Shown here one piece after another: positions 1 to 11,230 of a stretch of DNA of 64,000 bases. A program made the translations under genes and the position numbers. Position 1 is the stretch's first letter, and each line of letters opens with the position of its first letter. Location of the stretch: contig NC_089763.1 in NCBI RefSeq assembly GCF_040412425.1, positions 50,584,587-50,648,586 of the forward strand, written 5' to 3'. The DNA comes from Macrobrachium rosenbergii (Eukaryota > Arthropoda > Malacostraca > Decapoda > Palaemonidae). The notes under the pieces are model-generated. The model did not search any database. It had not been told where the DNA came from and saw only the letters and a list, made by a program, of their open reading frames with translations.

Positions 1-124
1 TTCAGAAATAACGCCAGAATCATGAACATGCGTCGTAAACCGGGAAATAATTTCTAATAAATATATTTGAAAAGCGTCGTAACCTCGGAACATCGTAAGC
101 CGGACCCGTCGTAAACCGCCTGTA
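1..124. repeat. right end of a GTCGTAA-type MITE, cut by the window edge
   Basis: The first 124 bases repeat the short motif GTCGTAA(A/C)C several times and end in CGCCTGTA followed by TA. Read on the minus strand this begins TACAGGCGGTTTACGACG, resembling the terminal inverted repeat of the MITE at 61983-62220 (TACAGGCAGT...). Only one end is present, so identity as a non-autonomous TIR element with a TA target is inferred from the terminal motif. Confidence 0.5.
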
Positions 125-1593
125 TACGGTGTGTGTATGTACTACATTCATGGTGTCCCATCATCACAGAGCACTGGGACCAGTTTTTTGGCTTGGTCAC
201 TGCTCTATGCATACAGGATTGCATAGGGATAACAGCTCAAATCATTTGCGATGTGCTCCAATGTTTTGTTTCCTGGCCATGTGCGATACTGTTGGGTTCA
301 AGTAGTAGTGTCCCCAAGCACAAGAGCTGCCAAGAAATGAGTCAGCTTCCTCTTATTGGGTGAGGATCGATCTTACTTGCAAGGATTGGTTGGGATATAA
401 AGGTTCATTAACTTTTCAATCCATACAAGCAAGTTGTACATTTACCATTGACACACATGGTTCTTGCTCTTACAGTGCTTCATCATAGAACTGTGTACTG
501 GTTGGTCTCTGATCAGTTGCCAGCATACTAACAGCAGCTTTGTTTACCTTTAGACATACTTTGTGTTAAGCGATCCCATTCCAGGGTAAGAAGACTTGGT
601 CATGTTGCATAAATATTTGTGCTCTTGGATGTTAATTGAGCACGAATTCCTAGGCCATGGGAATCTTGTTTTGAGGACTTTCTTGGGCCTAATGTGTATA
701 GTCATGTATCTCATATGATAGATACAAACCAACCAGTCATCTTTGATATTCCTTTCATTAATGTTGGCTGCAGTGTATGCAAAACTCTGTTTGGGTTTAG
801 AGCTCTGTCTTACTGTAATCTCTGGATAATGATATTTCTGTGACTGGTCCTTCTCTCTAAGGGAAAAAGGTGATTCCCTGGACCTTTCCCAGAGTATAGC
901 TAGACATGGCAAACTAAACCTGACACAGGAACCAGTCATCCTCCTCACCTCTGTGCCAGGCTGTATAGACAGGAGCCATATCGCCCTGCTGATATACGTG
1001 GGTAGGAAACTTAGAATTCTCGGTGGGTTTTGACTGTTCCTCCAGCCTTTGGCTGGGCAAGGATTTATGGGACAATGCAGAGATTCATAACTTCTCATGT
1101 AACTCAATCTTTGGAACTTTGCCAGTGAGTTCTATGAGACAATCTTCCACCTCAGAAGTTTCCTACATAAAAGGAAATGGCTTGTATTCTTAAAGGAACA
1201 AGGACCAAATTTTAAAGATAATTTGTATTTTTCCTAGGTATACATACCGTAGCCAGTATCATTATCCTACTTCACCCAACTCTGCATAATCCCTATTTGC
1301 TAGTGGAAAAAGTGATGGTTTGCTGACAAGTGAGGGCATTGTCACCTGCTTGTTGCCAATGAACCATTTGTTACCAAGCTTAAACGGCTGTTTCCAGCTC
1401 GTTCTGGGGAATAATCGTACATAAAAGACTCAGGTTTATATATCCTTAAAAAATCAAAATCATCTTAAAAGTTTTTATTTTTATATTTTAATTGCACAGC
1501 TGTTTTTTATATTTTAATTGCACAGCTATATACTGTACCTACTTTGTCTTAGTGTTATATCTTGTTCATCTCATACTGATTATTTTTTTCCAG
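125..1593. other. intronic or flanking sequence with no recognised gene
   Basis: This stretch lies upstream of the acceptor of the first visible host exon. Open frames occur on both strands (the largest is on the minus strand at 550-1107), but none shows a recognisable domain, and their composition resembles non-coding sequence. The last about 100 bases are T-rich and end in TTTTTTCCAG, a good polypyrimidine tract and 3' splice site. I infer that this is the preceding intron of the AIG1-like gene. Confidence 0.5.
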
Positions 1594-1811
1594 TTTGTTA
1601 CGGTATCTTTTTGGGGGATTTACGCTGTTGACAGAAACCTGATATTCCCACCTATTTTTGACTCTTGGTTTCCTTGTTGGCTGAACCACAATATTCACAC
1701 AACTCCTTTAGTAGGAGTTTCACTTGAACTTTACATGGTTCCTCACAGCTTCCCAAAACGTCAAACAGGGTTGTTTGCTGTAGCTTCATTTTACTTGACA
1801 TATCTTGTCTG
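1594..1811 (+). CDS. AIG1-like: AIG1/ADTRP-family membrane hydrolase, internal exon carrying the catalytic His
   Basis: The exon is bounded by TTTTTTCCAG/TTTGTT and TCTG/GTAAGT. It is 218 nt long and ends two bases into a codon. The translation contains VSFWGIYAVDR, then WLNHNIHTT and a membrane segment ending FYLTYLVW. This matches the central part of human AIG1 (FWIIYAYDRE, WLNHGMHTT, GYILWVCW). AIG1 and ADTRP are multi-pass membrane hydrolases of fatty-acid esters of hydroxy fatty acids. Human AIG1 uses Thr43 and His134, and the second His of WLNHNIHTT corresponds to His134. The Thr-bearing N-terminal exon is not in the window. The upstream open frame from 1492 is intronic. Orthology to AIG1 versus ADTRP is not resolved from this part. 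Confidence 0.88.
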
Positions 1812-2627
1812 GTAAGTTGGGATTATTTTGTTTACATACTGTTAACATATCTACAGTACTTTTGTTAGGTATTTCAGTTAGGGTGAATATTTTTGCCTTT
1901 TATATACCTTCTTATCAGTAGTAAAATACAGTATGGAATAGATTTTATGTTCCATAAATGCAGATAATGTCATTATTTTTGTAGGTTTAGTATTCAGAAA
2001 GGAGAGATTAGCCAAAAGTTTCAATATTTTAAAGAATTGTTGGGTCATTTTCTCACATAGCATTCATCTGTACTAGGGGAAAGCTTCCAACTCACTTTCT
2101 ATAGTCTTGTTCAGTATTTCTATTAGGAGGACTGATCATATTAAAAATTTCTATAAAAGGCCTGGGAGGAAGGCTCTCCCAATAAAATAAGCTGTGTAAC
2201 TATGAATATAAATTTCTTTTAAAGTTTGTATGTGCCCAAGAAATGTACAAACCTATTATTTTATTCATGCTGAATGCTACTCAGGTAAGAGAGATAGTAG
2301 TTTGACCCTTTCTTGCTGACTGCAAAATTTTCATAGATTTATTTTGCCTTAGAGCAGGCTTTATCTTGTTGAAGGTTCTCATGTATTCCCAGATGAAAGA
2401 TTAAATTATGTGCTTGCAATAGTAGCTCTTCTGTTCACTTTCCAAATTGGAAATTCATAATGTAGGTAACATTCTTAGGCTTATTAGTCATACATCCATG
2501 TGGTGCCCAAATGATTCTTATTTTGGGAAAAGTATTTTATTTGTGAGGCAACTCATTGACAAGCTTCTTATGGTTGGGATTTGTGAACATGGTATACTTT
2601 ACCTACAGCTCTAAAAGTTTAGTTAAA
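1812..2627. other. unique AT-rich intronic sequence
   Basis: No gene, repeat structure or recognisable element is visible between the donor site and the right end of DIRS-F. Short A/T runs and scattered small open frames only. Confidence 0.5.
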
Positions 2628-2940
2628 GGATTTTGACAAAGGAAAAATCTATTTCTGGAGAGGGGCCCGTGTCACCGGTGAAATAGTCCATTCAGCACTT
2701 ATTTCTAGGTAATTCCGTTGCTAGATACCAGAGAAAGCTAAATGAAATGCTGGAGTTACTACCCCAGAGCGAGCTCCACTAGATGGAGTCGTGTATGGAA
2801 AAGGGTGAACTACAAAACACGGAACCCTGCCTATAGAGATTCCCAATGTCAAAAGTCCCAACGAGAGAGGTGCCGATACAAGCCCATGCACTACTCGCGG
2901 ACTGTATACAAGGCAACACTAGCCGCATTCCATGTTAGCA
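2628..2940 (-). repeat. DIRS-F right inverted repeat
   Basis: Begins GGATTTTGACAAAGG and includes AAATGAAATGCTGGAGTTAC. It is the inverted complement of 10317-10599. The same block recurs at the ends of B (32800-33090, 40530-40840) and C (from 52963). Confidence 0.88.
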
Positions 2941-2997
2941 CCCACCTCACTAGAATGAAGTTTATCAAGGGAGGGAGAGAATGAAAAACAGGGGTGG

Positions 2998-3088
2998 GTC
3001 ACCGGTGACACGGGCCCCTCTCCAGAAATAGATTTTCCTTTGTCAAAATCCTTTTTCTGGATCGGGGTCCCGTGTCACCCGTGAAATA
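2998..3088 (-). repeat. DIRS-F internal complementary region
   Basis: Contains back to back the complements of both outer ends: CTCTCCAGAAATAG...CAAAATCC (right end), then TTTTTCTGGATCGGGGTCCCG (left end). In DIRS-1-like elements such a region templates joining of the ends into a circle. It lies between the recombinase ORF and the right inverted repeat, the usual position. Confidence 0.85.
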
Positions 3089-3128
3089 GTAACAGAGAAA
3101 TAAACATCATTCTTATGCTATTAAAGAC

Positions 3129-4020
3129 TTAAATAGAAATGTTGAAAACTAGGAGAATTCTACCCTGAACATAAGTAAGGTCCTCTAAATTCATGTAATG
3201 AAAATAATGTAAGTGGTCACCGTCTAAGATCATGAGCTTAGAATAGCACCTGAATAGGCTTGTATTAAGAAAATACTTCCTGCCTAATAGCAGACCCAAT
3301 GACAGTGGCCCCCCTTTTTTGAAGGAGAGGACCTGACAAAATTGCGAGGTCCTGTCTAAAAAAGCCTGCAAGGAGAAAACTGGACACAGAAACAGACCTT
3401 GTAAAAGGGGAGTACTTTCCAAGGTGACCACCGAAAATGAGGACCTTCAATTGTAGATAGAAAGTTAGGGTGAGGAATTCACAACACTACCCTGAAGAGG
3501 GGAAACCAAACTGATTGGTTCCGCTAGACAAACCAAACTGATTGGTTCCGCCAGACAGGGCAGACAGTACAGGAAAACTAACACTAGAAGCTAAGCTGAT
3601 TAAAAATTTTGGGACTTCCTTAACAAGGAAAGATAAGAACAAGGTGATTGTTGGTTACCGGCTAACTCCGATACATTACTCAAAGACCAGGAAACCGAAT
3701 GTGGACGGAGTACTGTTCTTAGATGAACACAGACCTTAGGGATGAAAGTTAAGGGCCTGTGAGTCTGGTTCCAACAAAACACTTTCCTCGAGGCCAATGC
3801 GGTCGCATCAGTACTATAGCTTCAAAACTATGTGAAGAGTGCTAGTTACTTAACTGCAGAACCATACTGCAGTAGAGTAGGATCCCTTAACTGATTTCAG
3901 GAAAACAGTAATAACAGGACCAATATCAGTTTCCTCCTCAACTGTAAGATTCACAAAGACCACAAAGCCAGGACATCAGAGTTTGAGGGGGCTGGCGCGA
4001 GCTGAGTTTATACCAGACGG
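3129..4020 (-). pseudogene. DIRS-F tyrosine recombinase (broken)
   Basis: Minus-strand frames give fragments homologous to the recombinases of A and B. Near 3129-3431 the C-terminal half is readable: LCPVFSLQAFLDRTS, then YFHYMNLEDLT, equivalent to LCPVHTLRAYLDRSS and YFHYMNFTDLT of B. At 3600-3797 the arm-type region reads LRPHSVSWSLSNV. Several frameshifts separate the pieces. In DIRS elements this enzyme (phage-integrase fold, R...H-x-x-R...Y) replaces a DDE integrase. Confidence 0.8.
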
Positions 4021-5490
4021 GACAGCTTGATAGTTTGTGGCTGAATTGGGTTGCAAACAGACCTACTTCCAGGCCCAGGAAAAGGTCACAAGACTACCTG
4101 AATGATGCTCCGCCTAAGGACTATTCCGACACCAGGGGGGAGGCCCTGGATAGGGAAAAAGCAGTGACCTTTTGGACCCCTACGAGAAGGGTGGTAGACA
4201 GAGGCACCTGCGTCTGTTGGTTATGGAGAAGAATGAACCATAACCTGAACGGAGCAATTCGAGTCCAAAACCACCTGTTTACGCAGCGCACTATTGCTGT
4301 TTTGTTCAGAACCAGCCTAAAAGGAAACCTCTTGGGGGAGTTTCCAAGGACAGGAAGACTGTCACAGCCCTCCAAAGCGTTGATATGGAACTGTCGGAAC
4401 GTGACCGACTAAGTACCATGTACCCATTGGGCCAAAAATAACCACCTCACCCGCCAGAGAGGTGACGGTGTGGAATACTGAGGCCGGAGGGGAAAGCTGG
4501 AGAGGAACTGACTTCGTAAGCACTTGACAGTTGTGCAAGGCCGGAGGCCACTATTCAAGTAGGAGGAATCAAGGAGACACGTCCCTGACTCCACCATACC
4601 TCTCGGTCATAAACTCCAGCTTTGACTTCAGAAGGAGAACCGTCACTGAAGCAAACTGGAGAAAACCAGGACCTTTTCTTGGGCACAGGGAGAGGTATGC
4701 TTGAGATGATGAAATGATAAGATGCCCTTGCTATCTCTTTCCACTTCCACTGGATTCATAACTACGGAAGGCTACCCTCCTGAATCAGGTGGGATTCCTT
4801 CCTGGTTACTTAGAAGCCCAAAGACTAGAAACCGATTATAATGACCGGCGCCTCAGGCAATTCCCGACGCTGGGTGCCCAAATGAGCCAGGCAACTAGAT
4901 ATGCAGCTAGCATAGCCTCCTAATACCGGAGCTGTTGAACTACGGTATTGTTCAAACTGGCGAAGACTCTGGAGCCGCATTGAGGAGGGCATGAACCTGA
5001 AGGGGTACGCCTGCTCCCGAGTCTGAATCCCAAGAAGGGATAGGACCTTTCTGCAACCAAGATGTGAAAGGAAGCATTGGAAAGGTCTATAGAGGTGGTT
5101 ACGGCTCCACGGCGCAGTAGGATCCGAACCCACAAGACTGTAAGCAACCGAGACTTGCCGCATGAAAAGGAAAACAAACGGGACACGCCCGAAAAAATTT
5201 TCCAGTGGAAGGGAACTTCCTTGGCAGACTGAAAAAGCCTGACAGGCCATTCGCAAAGACCCCAGAACTCTGGCCGGAGGCTGATTGAACCTGATTGGGA
5301 ACAACAGTCCAGCTCCACCCCGGGCCCTGATAACTATACTCTGGGCCCAGGAACTGAAGTTCCAGTGGCCCCTAAAATGGTACAGCCTCCCACCCATATG
5401 AGAAATACTACAGGGAGGAGGCTTGATTGCCTCCCCTGAAGCGTAAGCCTTCCCAATTTCTCGGAGAGGAGTAGGATGCATCCCTGCTCC
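4021..5490 (-). pseudogene. DIRS-F RT-RNase H-MT polyprotein (broken)
   Basis: Minus-strand fragments align in order with the A and B polyprotein. At 5260-5400 GGRLYHFRGHWNFSSWAQSI corresponds to GGRLYHFRARWTFCPWAQSI of B. RT core pieces include AVTTSIDLSNA and, near 4880-4930, AAYLVAW in place of AAYLDDW. The RNase H and methyltransferase-like parts lie at about 4020-4650, for example LVLNKTAIVRCVNR. The catalytic Asp-Asp pair is replaced by Val-Ala and the frame is broken repeatedly, so the copy cannot encode active RT. Confidence 0.8.
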
Positions 5491-6800
5491 TATGATAACC
5501 CCGAGGGTCAGAGCCTCTTGCCAAATGTCTAGTGAAAATTTTTTTCCTTAGGTTTTCGTATGAAGCAAAGAAAACCCCGGCGGCATTGCTATCTCTTTCC
5601 CGTGGGGAGGCAGAGACACACGGGGCGTTACAAGGGGCTGATGTGTTGGCTGAACCCGCACACATCGAGGTGGAGGCTGGGAGTGAGAGCTGACGGCTGT
5701 CTAGGGGCAGAGACCTGAAGAGCCTGCACCACCGCCTGAGCAGGGGGGCTCTTGAACTACATGAACTTCTTGCCGGACTTAGGGCAGGTCCCAGCAAGAT
5801 CAGACCGTTTCTGCTCGTAGGGTAGACACCCATGAGAACGGAGGCTCTGGGTAACAATAGTAGCCCCAGATGGGCGAACAACGCCCACCTGGGAAAAGAT
5901 TAATTCTCCAGGTGAAACTGTTCATAAGATTTTTTCAGCTCAAGGCGGAACGGGCAAGCCTGACTTACACCTTGCTGTTTCAGCTTCCGAAAATTGACTC
6001 GAAGCTTAGGAGCTGTACGCTGAATAAATTAGAAGCGTAGTCCAGGGTTAGAAGATTCACTGTGAATGTATCTGTGATATCTGTCTCCCGGAAATGCCTC
6101 AGCGATTATTTTCAAAACAAGCCTGTTGATAAGAGGGCTACATTCGGAGCACAAGGGGTAAGAAACAGGGCTCTCCAAGAGAGCACGGTAAGACCCCACA
6201 GCTGGCGTGAACTTGGAATTCTCCGCCTGCCACTCCGTTAGAGTCCTCAGGGAGACGATGTGTCCAGCCCTTAGCTGAGGGCTCACTTATGGATCCTGCC
6301 AGACAGATGCCATGCTCCCTCTGACAGTCTGGTAAAACCCGGATAAGAGGATACCAGACCGGAAGGGAAGAAATGCCCTTCCACCAACCTCCGTGTGCCC
6401 ACACCCCTGACAGGAGGGTGCCTTCATGCTGGGAAGCATAAAGGGAAGGCACCAAGATTCCCCCAGACTGGAGGGGAAAGAGGTGGAGATGTCCGAACGA
6501 TAGAATTCCAGAACGGAGCAGGACTTAACAGGTGATCCATTGACAATGAGTCTTGAGATTAATCTCTTGGGATTTAAGCTCCTGGGAAAGGGAAGGCATG
6601 GACCATGACGTAGATAGTTAGTTAATAGGTTGACAATGACCTCATAACGAAATCTCCTTATAAGGAGACCCGTAAAAGAGTTTTCAACAAAGGAAGGAGG
6701 GGGTAACCGCCTTGCTTTGCTTGGGCCGTGTCCCTTTCCAGAAGACGAGGCCAAACTCAGTAGATGGCACCGGATTAGAGATCCGAGACGTCCTGAGGGG
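5491..6800 (-). pseudogene. DIRS-F gag main exon (broken)
   Basis: Minus-strand fragments match the gag of A and B: around 6138-6455 HEGTLLSGVWAHG (A: HEDTLTIEGLGTR) and RTLTEWQAENSKFTPA (A: RTLTEWEADNTKLTPF). Ser/Pro-rich low-complexity sequence precedes it. Gag is inferred to coat the element RNA. Frames switch several times, so no single product is possible. Confidence 0.7.
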
Positions 6801-7162
6801 GCCCCGAGCGGGTCTTCTTGGTTTAAAAAAGGTTCTTTTTTTTTTTTTTTACTGACTTCACCTTAGGGACGGTAGACCAGGAACAGTCGAAAAGGGATGA
6901 GAAGGTAACGAATCCCCTAAAGGAAAAGTTTGCCTCACCTAATTCGAGCTAAGCGGAAAAGGTTTGTCTCAATTATTCCACCTACTTATCGCTCCGGGAC
7001 GATGTTCACAGGTCCGAGAACGAGACAGAAGGCCGCAACGTCTTCAGAAAACTCTCCGTAACCAATTAACTTGAAGCGAAGAGTTACGAGACTTCTGCGC
7101 CGCCTCCAGGAGGGGGAAAATTAGAACCCCAGACACCGGAGGAACAACTATCAATAATTTAT

Positions 7163-7800
7163 ATAAGACGGAGTTTGGCGAAGGAAAAACCGATAGGTGT
7201 ATATGAAACCTACCAATTTACCGAGAATCTCGCCCGGAAACGGAGTTTGGCGGAGGAAATCGATAGGCGTATATGAAACCTACCGATCCACCGAGAATCT
7301 CGCCGGAGAGAGCCCAAACACCGAAAGATTAACTATTAATAAGCCACAAGAGGCGGAGAACCGATAGGTTTATATGAAACCTACCGATTAACGAGAATCC
7401 CGCCCGGAGACGGAGTTCGAAAGAGCGACTATTAATAAGCCACATGAGGCGGAGCTTGACGGAGGTAAAACCGACAGGTATATATGAAACCTACGGATTC
7501 ATCAGGTAGCCTGCTTGGGAGAGCATAGCGTACAACGCAACCTGCCGGGTGCCAAACGACTAATAATAAGCCAAAGGAGGCGGCGTTTGGCGATATAAAA
7601 CCGACTGGTGTAAATAAAACCTACGGATTCATCAAGTAGCCTGCTCGGAGAGAGCATAGCGTACTTTACAACCTTCCGAGTCAAGAATAAGTCACATGAG
7701 GCGGAGTTTGGCGGAGACGAAACCGACAGGTATATATGAAACCTACGGGTTCATCAAGAAGCCTGCTCGAGGAGAGCATAGCGTACTTCATAACCTTCCG
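7163..7800 (-). repeat. six degenerate tandem copies of a gag-exon-like unit
   Basis: Units of about 75-125 bp share TATATGAAACCTAC and GGCGGAGTTTGGCG. On the minus strand the longer units read VWHP-GC-V-YAL followed by DESVGF, the end of the DIRS gag first exon, then GTAGGTTTCATATA, a potential donor and start of an intron. The unit is therefore an exon end plus its donor, amplified in tandem inside the leader. A and B have only one copy. Confidence 0.72.
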
Positions 7801-9473
7801 TGCAAACTATAAATCCAAAACAGACTGCGCACCGAATGGGAGCTATAGACTCCGTGACCGCTGGTTTGTTGTAGGATAGCGGAGCATTCCTGCACTTGAC
7901 AAAACCAGTCGAAAACGTATGAGAAAAAGGCATGCTGGAACGGATGCCGGAGCAGAGTACCGTAGCAGCCAAAGCCTAGTCAGACCAGGAAAACCCCCGG
8001 AGAAAACCGGAGAGAAAACCGGGCTAACAGGACAAAACTCATAGACATAAAAACAGAGTCAACGGAACATTCCAGCGATCATGTTTGAACAAAATGTGGG
8101 AAGGTTATGAACTGTTCGAAGTGGGCGCACTCAGCCAAGAGAGGAAAACCCCGGAGGAGGATATCCTGAACGGCGATAGCGGTGGGGGGAATAAACGCCA
8201 CCGCTAAACACTAAAACCGCCGTAGCAGTAAGCAAGGAGAGCGCCAACAAGATAACGAAACACCGAACAGGTAGTAGCAAAAGGAGGGGGAACGCCGAAA
8301 GTAAATAAAGCGGAAGACAGTTAGGTGGAGAACGCTAACTGGCCTCGTATGAGATCCCAACAGTGAGGTGCGAACGTGTAGGAAGCACCACGAAGGGAAA
8401 TAGTCGACGTAAAAGGAAGGGGGAAGGATAGGCCAGGAGGTTGGTAACCCAAAGCAGCGACCAGGGGTGGGACAGCACTCCCCGGGCGCCCAGAGATTCT
8501 CATAGATCCCCTCGCTATGTAAGCTGTGTCGCACGACAAGAGCGAGAGAAAAGAGAGGAAGGCAAAACCTCTACGGCCAGGAGAGCAATGAAAGATAAAG
8601 GGAGTGTGAACAGGAGTGGGGAGAGCACTCCTGGTCACCTCCAGGTCCAGGTGGAGTGCCAACTCAGACACCGAAGGACAATCAATCAATGCAGAGGGAG
8701 GGGATTTAGGCTACGACATAAAATAAGGATAATTGCTCTCAAGCCTTGGAAAGTTAACAAACTTGAAAACAAACCAAGGGGGAGAGAGAGAGCAAAGGAT
8801 AAAAGGGAGAGAAGGGGACTCTCAAACCACAAAATAACATATATATAGTCGGTAAAAGAAGTGTGAACAGGAGTGGGGAGAGCACTCCTGGTCACCATTG
8901 GTAAGCAACCCAAAGAAGGATTGAACTAGGATAGGCTACGCAGGTAAACCCTCGCTATTCCAGCTTAACTTATTAGGAACATTAGCCTAAGTGAAAAGCC
9001 GAAACAGGGAGAGGGTGGACGAGGCAATATATCCAAGTCAAAACCAAACAAAGGAAGCACCAGACATAAAACACACATGTACAGAACGAGATCACCGACA
9101 TGAAACTCATACGTACAGATCGAGATCGTCCCCCGCTTAAACGAATTTTTCCCGAAGGGAAAAAGTGTTACAGCCAACCCCTAGGCTAACCTAACTGAGG
9201 CGATGTAAAGGAAGGAAGCCTAGGAGAGGGGTAAAGGCTACAAATAACTCAAAAAAAAAATCATAATAAAACAAAAATTGTCTGTAAGGTACATGTAGGA
9301 GGATAGGCAGGCCCAACACGACATGGACGTGAAGGGACATGACCGACTCCAGTTAAATGAAAGTATCCTAAAATTCAAAAGCATCCAAGCACAAGGTCAA
9401 AAATTAAATGTAACAATGAAAATCATGTTCCCATACACTTAGAGAAGTGAGTCTAAAACAAGGCAAAATAAAG

Positions 9474-9966
9474 CCAAAATAAGAGCGAATAGGCCCGAGG
9501 GGAACCACGTAGCCTAAACAGCAAGACAGCACTTGATCAGGAAGGGAACACAAAATTCACAAAATAAACAAAATTATGAAAACAAAGTAAAAACCGTAAC
9601 AGTACCAATGAAAATAAGATCCCCAAAGGCTAAGAGAAGTGAGTGACAAAAATAAAGCATAATGAGGCCATGATAATAAGCGAATGGGCTCGAGGGGGAA
9701 GCTCGAGCCTAAACGCTCAACAACATTTCTCGTATTGACAGCTAACGATAAAAGCGAATGGGCCCGAGGGTAGCTCGTAGCCTAAACGCTAAACATCACT
9801 CCCGTAAAGAAGCCATGATAAAAGGCGAATGGGCCCAGTGGGTAGCTCGTAGCCTAAACGCTAAACATCACTACCATAATAAAATCACTCTCAAATGAAG
9901 TCATGAAAAAGCGAATGGGCCCAGGGGTAGCTCAGAGCCTAAACGCTAAACTGCACTTCTCGTAGT
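9474..9966. repeat. five tandem copies of a leader unit (GCGAATGGGC...CCTAAACGC)
   Basis: The core GCGAATGGGCC...GTAGC...AGCCTAAACGCTAAAC recurs at about 9483, 9674, 9754, 9823 and 9908, spaced about 70-190 bp. The B leader has one related copy (minus-sense AGGCGTCGGGC near 33450). Function unknown. Confidence 0.75.
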
Positions 9967-10316
9967 AAATGGGTACAGAACAAACAAAATTAATCAAACC
10001 CACTAAAGATAGGGATCATTAATGGTAAAACATCCCAAATAAAAAGGGATACAAATAAAAACACAAAACAAATATGCCGAGCCAAGACCAAGAGAGGTCA
10101 AGAGACTGACGTGAGAGGAGATCGAGACGATGTTATAAATTCCTTTAATTATTAAACTAAAGGAAAATAAGAAGCCTCAATCGCCTAAAAACAACAAAAC
10201 ACTGGTACTCAAGTAATTGAAGAAGAACCTTGCGAGGATGCCATAAAAATCCAAAATAGAGCACAAAAATAAGGATCACAACGAAATTACGTGTGAACGA
10301 AAAAAACGTGCTAAAA

Positions 10317-10599
10317 TGGAATGCGGCTAGTGTTGCCTTGTATACAGTCCAGTAGTAGTGCATGGGCTTGTATCGGCACCTCTCTCGTTGGGACTTTTGA
10401 CATTGGGAATCTCTATAGGATAAGGTTCCGTGTTTTTGTAGTTCACCCTTTTCCATACACGACTCCATCTAGTGGAGCTCGCTCTGGGGGTAGTAACTCC
10501 AGCATTTCATTTAGCTTTCTCTGGTATCTAGCAACGGAATTACCTAGAAATAAGTGCTGAATGGACTATTTCACCGGGTGACACGGGACCCCGATCCAG
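10317..10599 (-). repeat. DIRS-F left inverted repeat
   Basis: Inverted complement of 2628-2940: TGGAATGCGGCTAGTGTTG through GGGACCCCGATCCAG. It is followed by AAATAATG, with AAA matching the AAA at the other junction. Confidence 0.88.
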
Positions 10600-11078
10600 A
10601 AATAATGCTAGGAATCATCTGTCTCTTAAAAAGTAACTCATTTGAATCTGGTTGTAAAACAAGATGTATATATGAATTAGGGTGTTCATGTCCCATTTAC
10701 CCCCTCGATGTGGGACCACCTTGACGTGGTAAAAGTAAGTATATCTTAGTTTAACCAGACCACTGAGCTGATTAACAGCTCTCCTAGGGCTGGCCCGAAG
10801 GATTAGATTTATTTTTACGTGGCTAAGAACCAATTGGTTACCTAGCAACGGGACCTACAGCTTATTGTGGAATCCGAACCACATTAACCTTGACGTGGTG
10901 AGGGGGCTCTTGAACTCCAGAAATTTGTTCCCTGGTTTGAGTCCAAGAGTGTCATATATTATTACATATTTCTTGGGACTGATTTTGTGGAATTTTCCAC
11001 TTTTGCTAAAATTTATTGGGCTTGTTAAATAGGAAAAGATATCATAGCTGGGATTGGGTTTATATCTGAAGCTAAATA
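10600..11078. repeat. dispersed repeat, possibly SINE-like, between DIRS-F and the LINE
   Basis: Contains GGTTACCTAGCAACGGGAC and a minus-strand GTGGTTCGGATTCCAC that resembles a tRNA T-arm (box B). Minus-strand CAGCTCAGTGGT resembles box A but stands on the wrong side of the box B for one simple tRNA head. I think it is a dispersed short element, but the boundaries and class are not established. Confidence 0.35.
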
Positions 11079-11230
11079 GGCACCACAAGAAAAACCAAGA
11101 ATGAAACTAATGAACACAAAGATACACTTGGTTGTAGTAAATGCTTTGTAGTAATGTGCCACAGAAGTAAAACTATAACTAAAGAAAGCCTAACCAACAC
11201 CATAAGAAATTTCATGAGGTATAGGAATAA
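11079..11230 (+). repeat. 152-bp direct repeat, copy 1 (LINE ORF1 fragment)
   Basis: Matches 13167-13318 with the same length and about ten substitutions: GGCACCACAAGAAAAACCAAG through CATGAGGTATAGGAATAA. Copy 2 lies inside the LINE ORF1 region, so this is a displaced fragment of that element or of a relative. Confidence 0.85.

Larger units (their letters stand above)
6801..10316 (-). other. DIRS-F leader, including a remnant gag first exon and tandem repeats
   Basis: About 3.5 kb between the left inverted repeat and the main gag exon. On the minus strand near 7770-7930 it has CQVQECSAILQQTSGHG and EGYEVRYALLEQAS, a decayed copy of the Cys/His gag first exon of DIRS-A. Two arrays of tandem repeats (7163-7800 and 9474-9966) make it longer than the B leader. 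A block reading AAGCTGGAATAGCGAGG on the minus strand (about 8950) also occurs in the B leader (about 33970). Confidence 0.6.
2628..10599 (-). mobile_element. DIRS-F, full-length degenerate DIRS-type retrotransposon
   Basis: This is an 8-kb tyrosine-recombinase retrotransposon on the minus strand. In element order it has a left inverted repeat (10317-10599), a long leader, gag, RT-RNase H-MT, a tyrosine recombinase (to about 3129), an internal complementary region (2998-3088) and a right inverted repeat (2628-2940). The ends are flanked by AAA on both sides (2625-2627 and 10600-10602) with no longer target duplication, as expected for recombinase-mediated insertion of a circular intermediate. 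All ORFs carry many frameshifts and stops, and the RT active site is lost. It is clearly related to B, C and D but older. The leader is longer than in B because of two arrays of tandem repeats. Confidence 0.88.

Noticed and set aside
550..1107. 185-codon minus-strand open frame as a host gene
   Set aside because: No recognisable domain, no splice or promoter context, and it lies in the presumed upstream intron. Could be chance or an old element.
10880..10940. A functional tRNA gene from the box-B-like sequence
   Set aside because: The 8-base loop, missing acceptor stem and misplaced box A do not make a cloverleaf.
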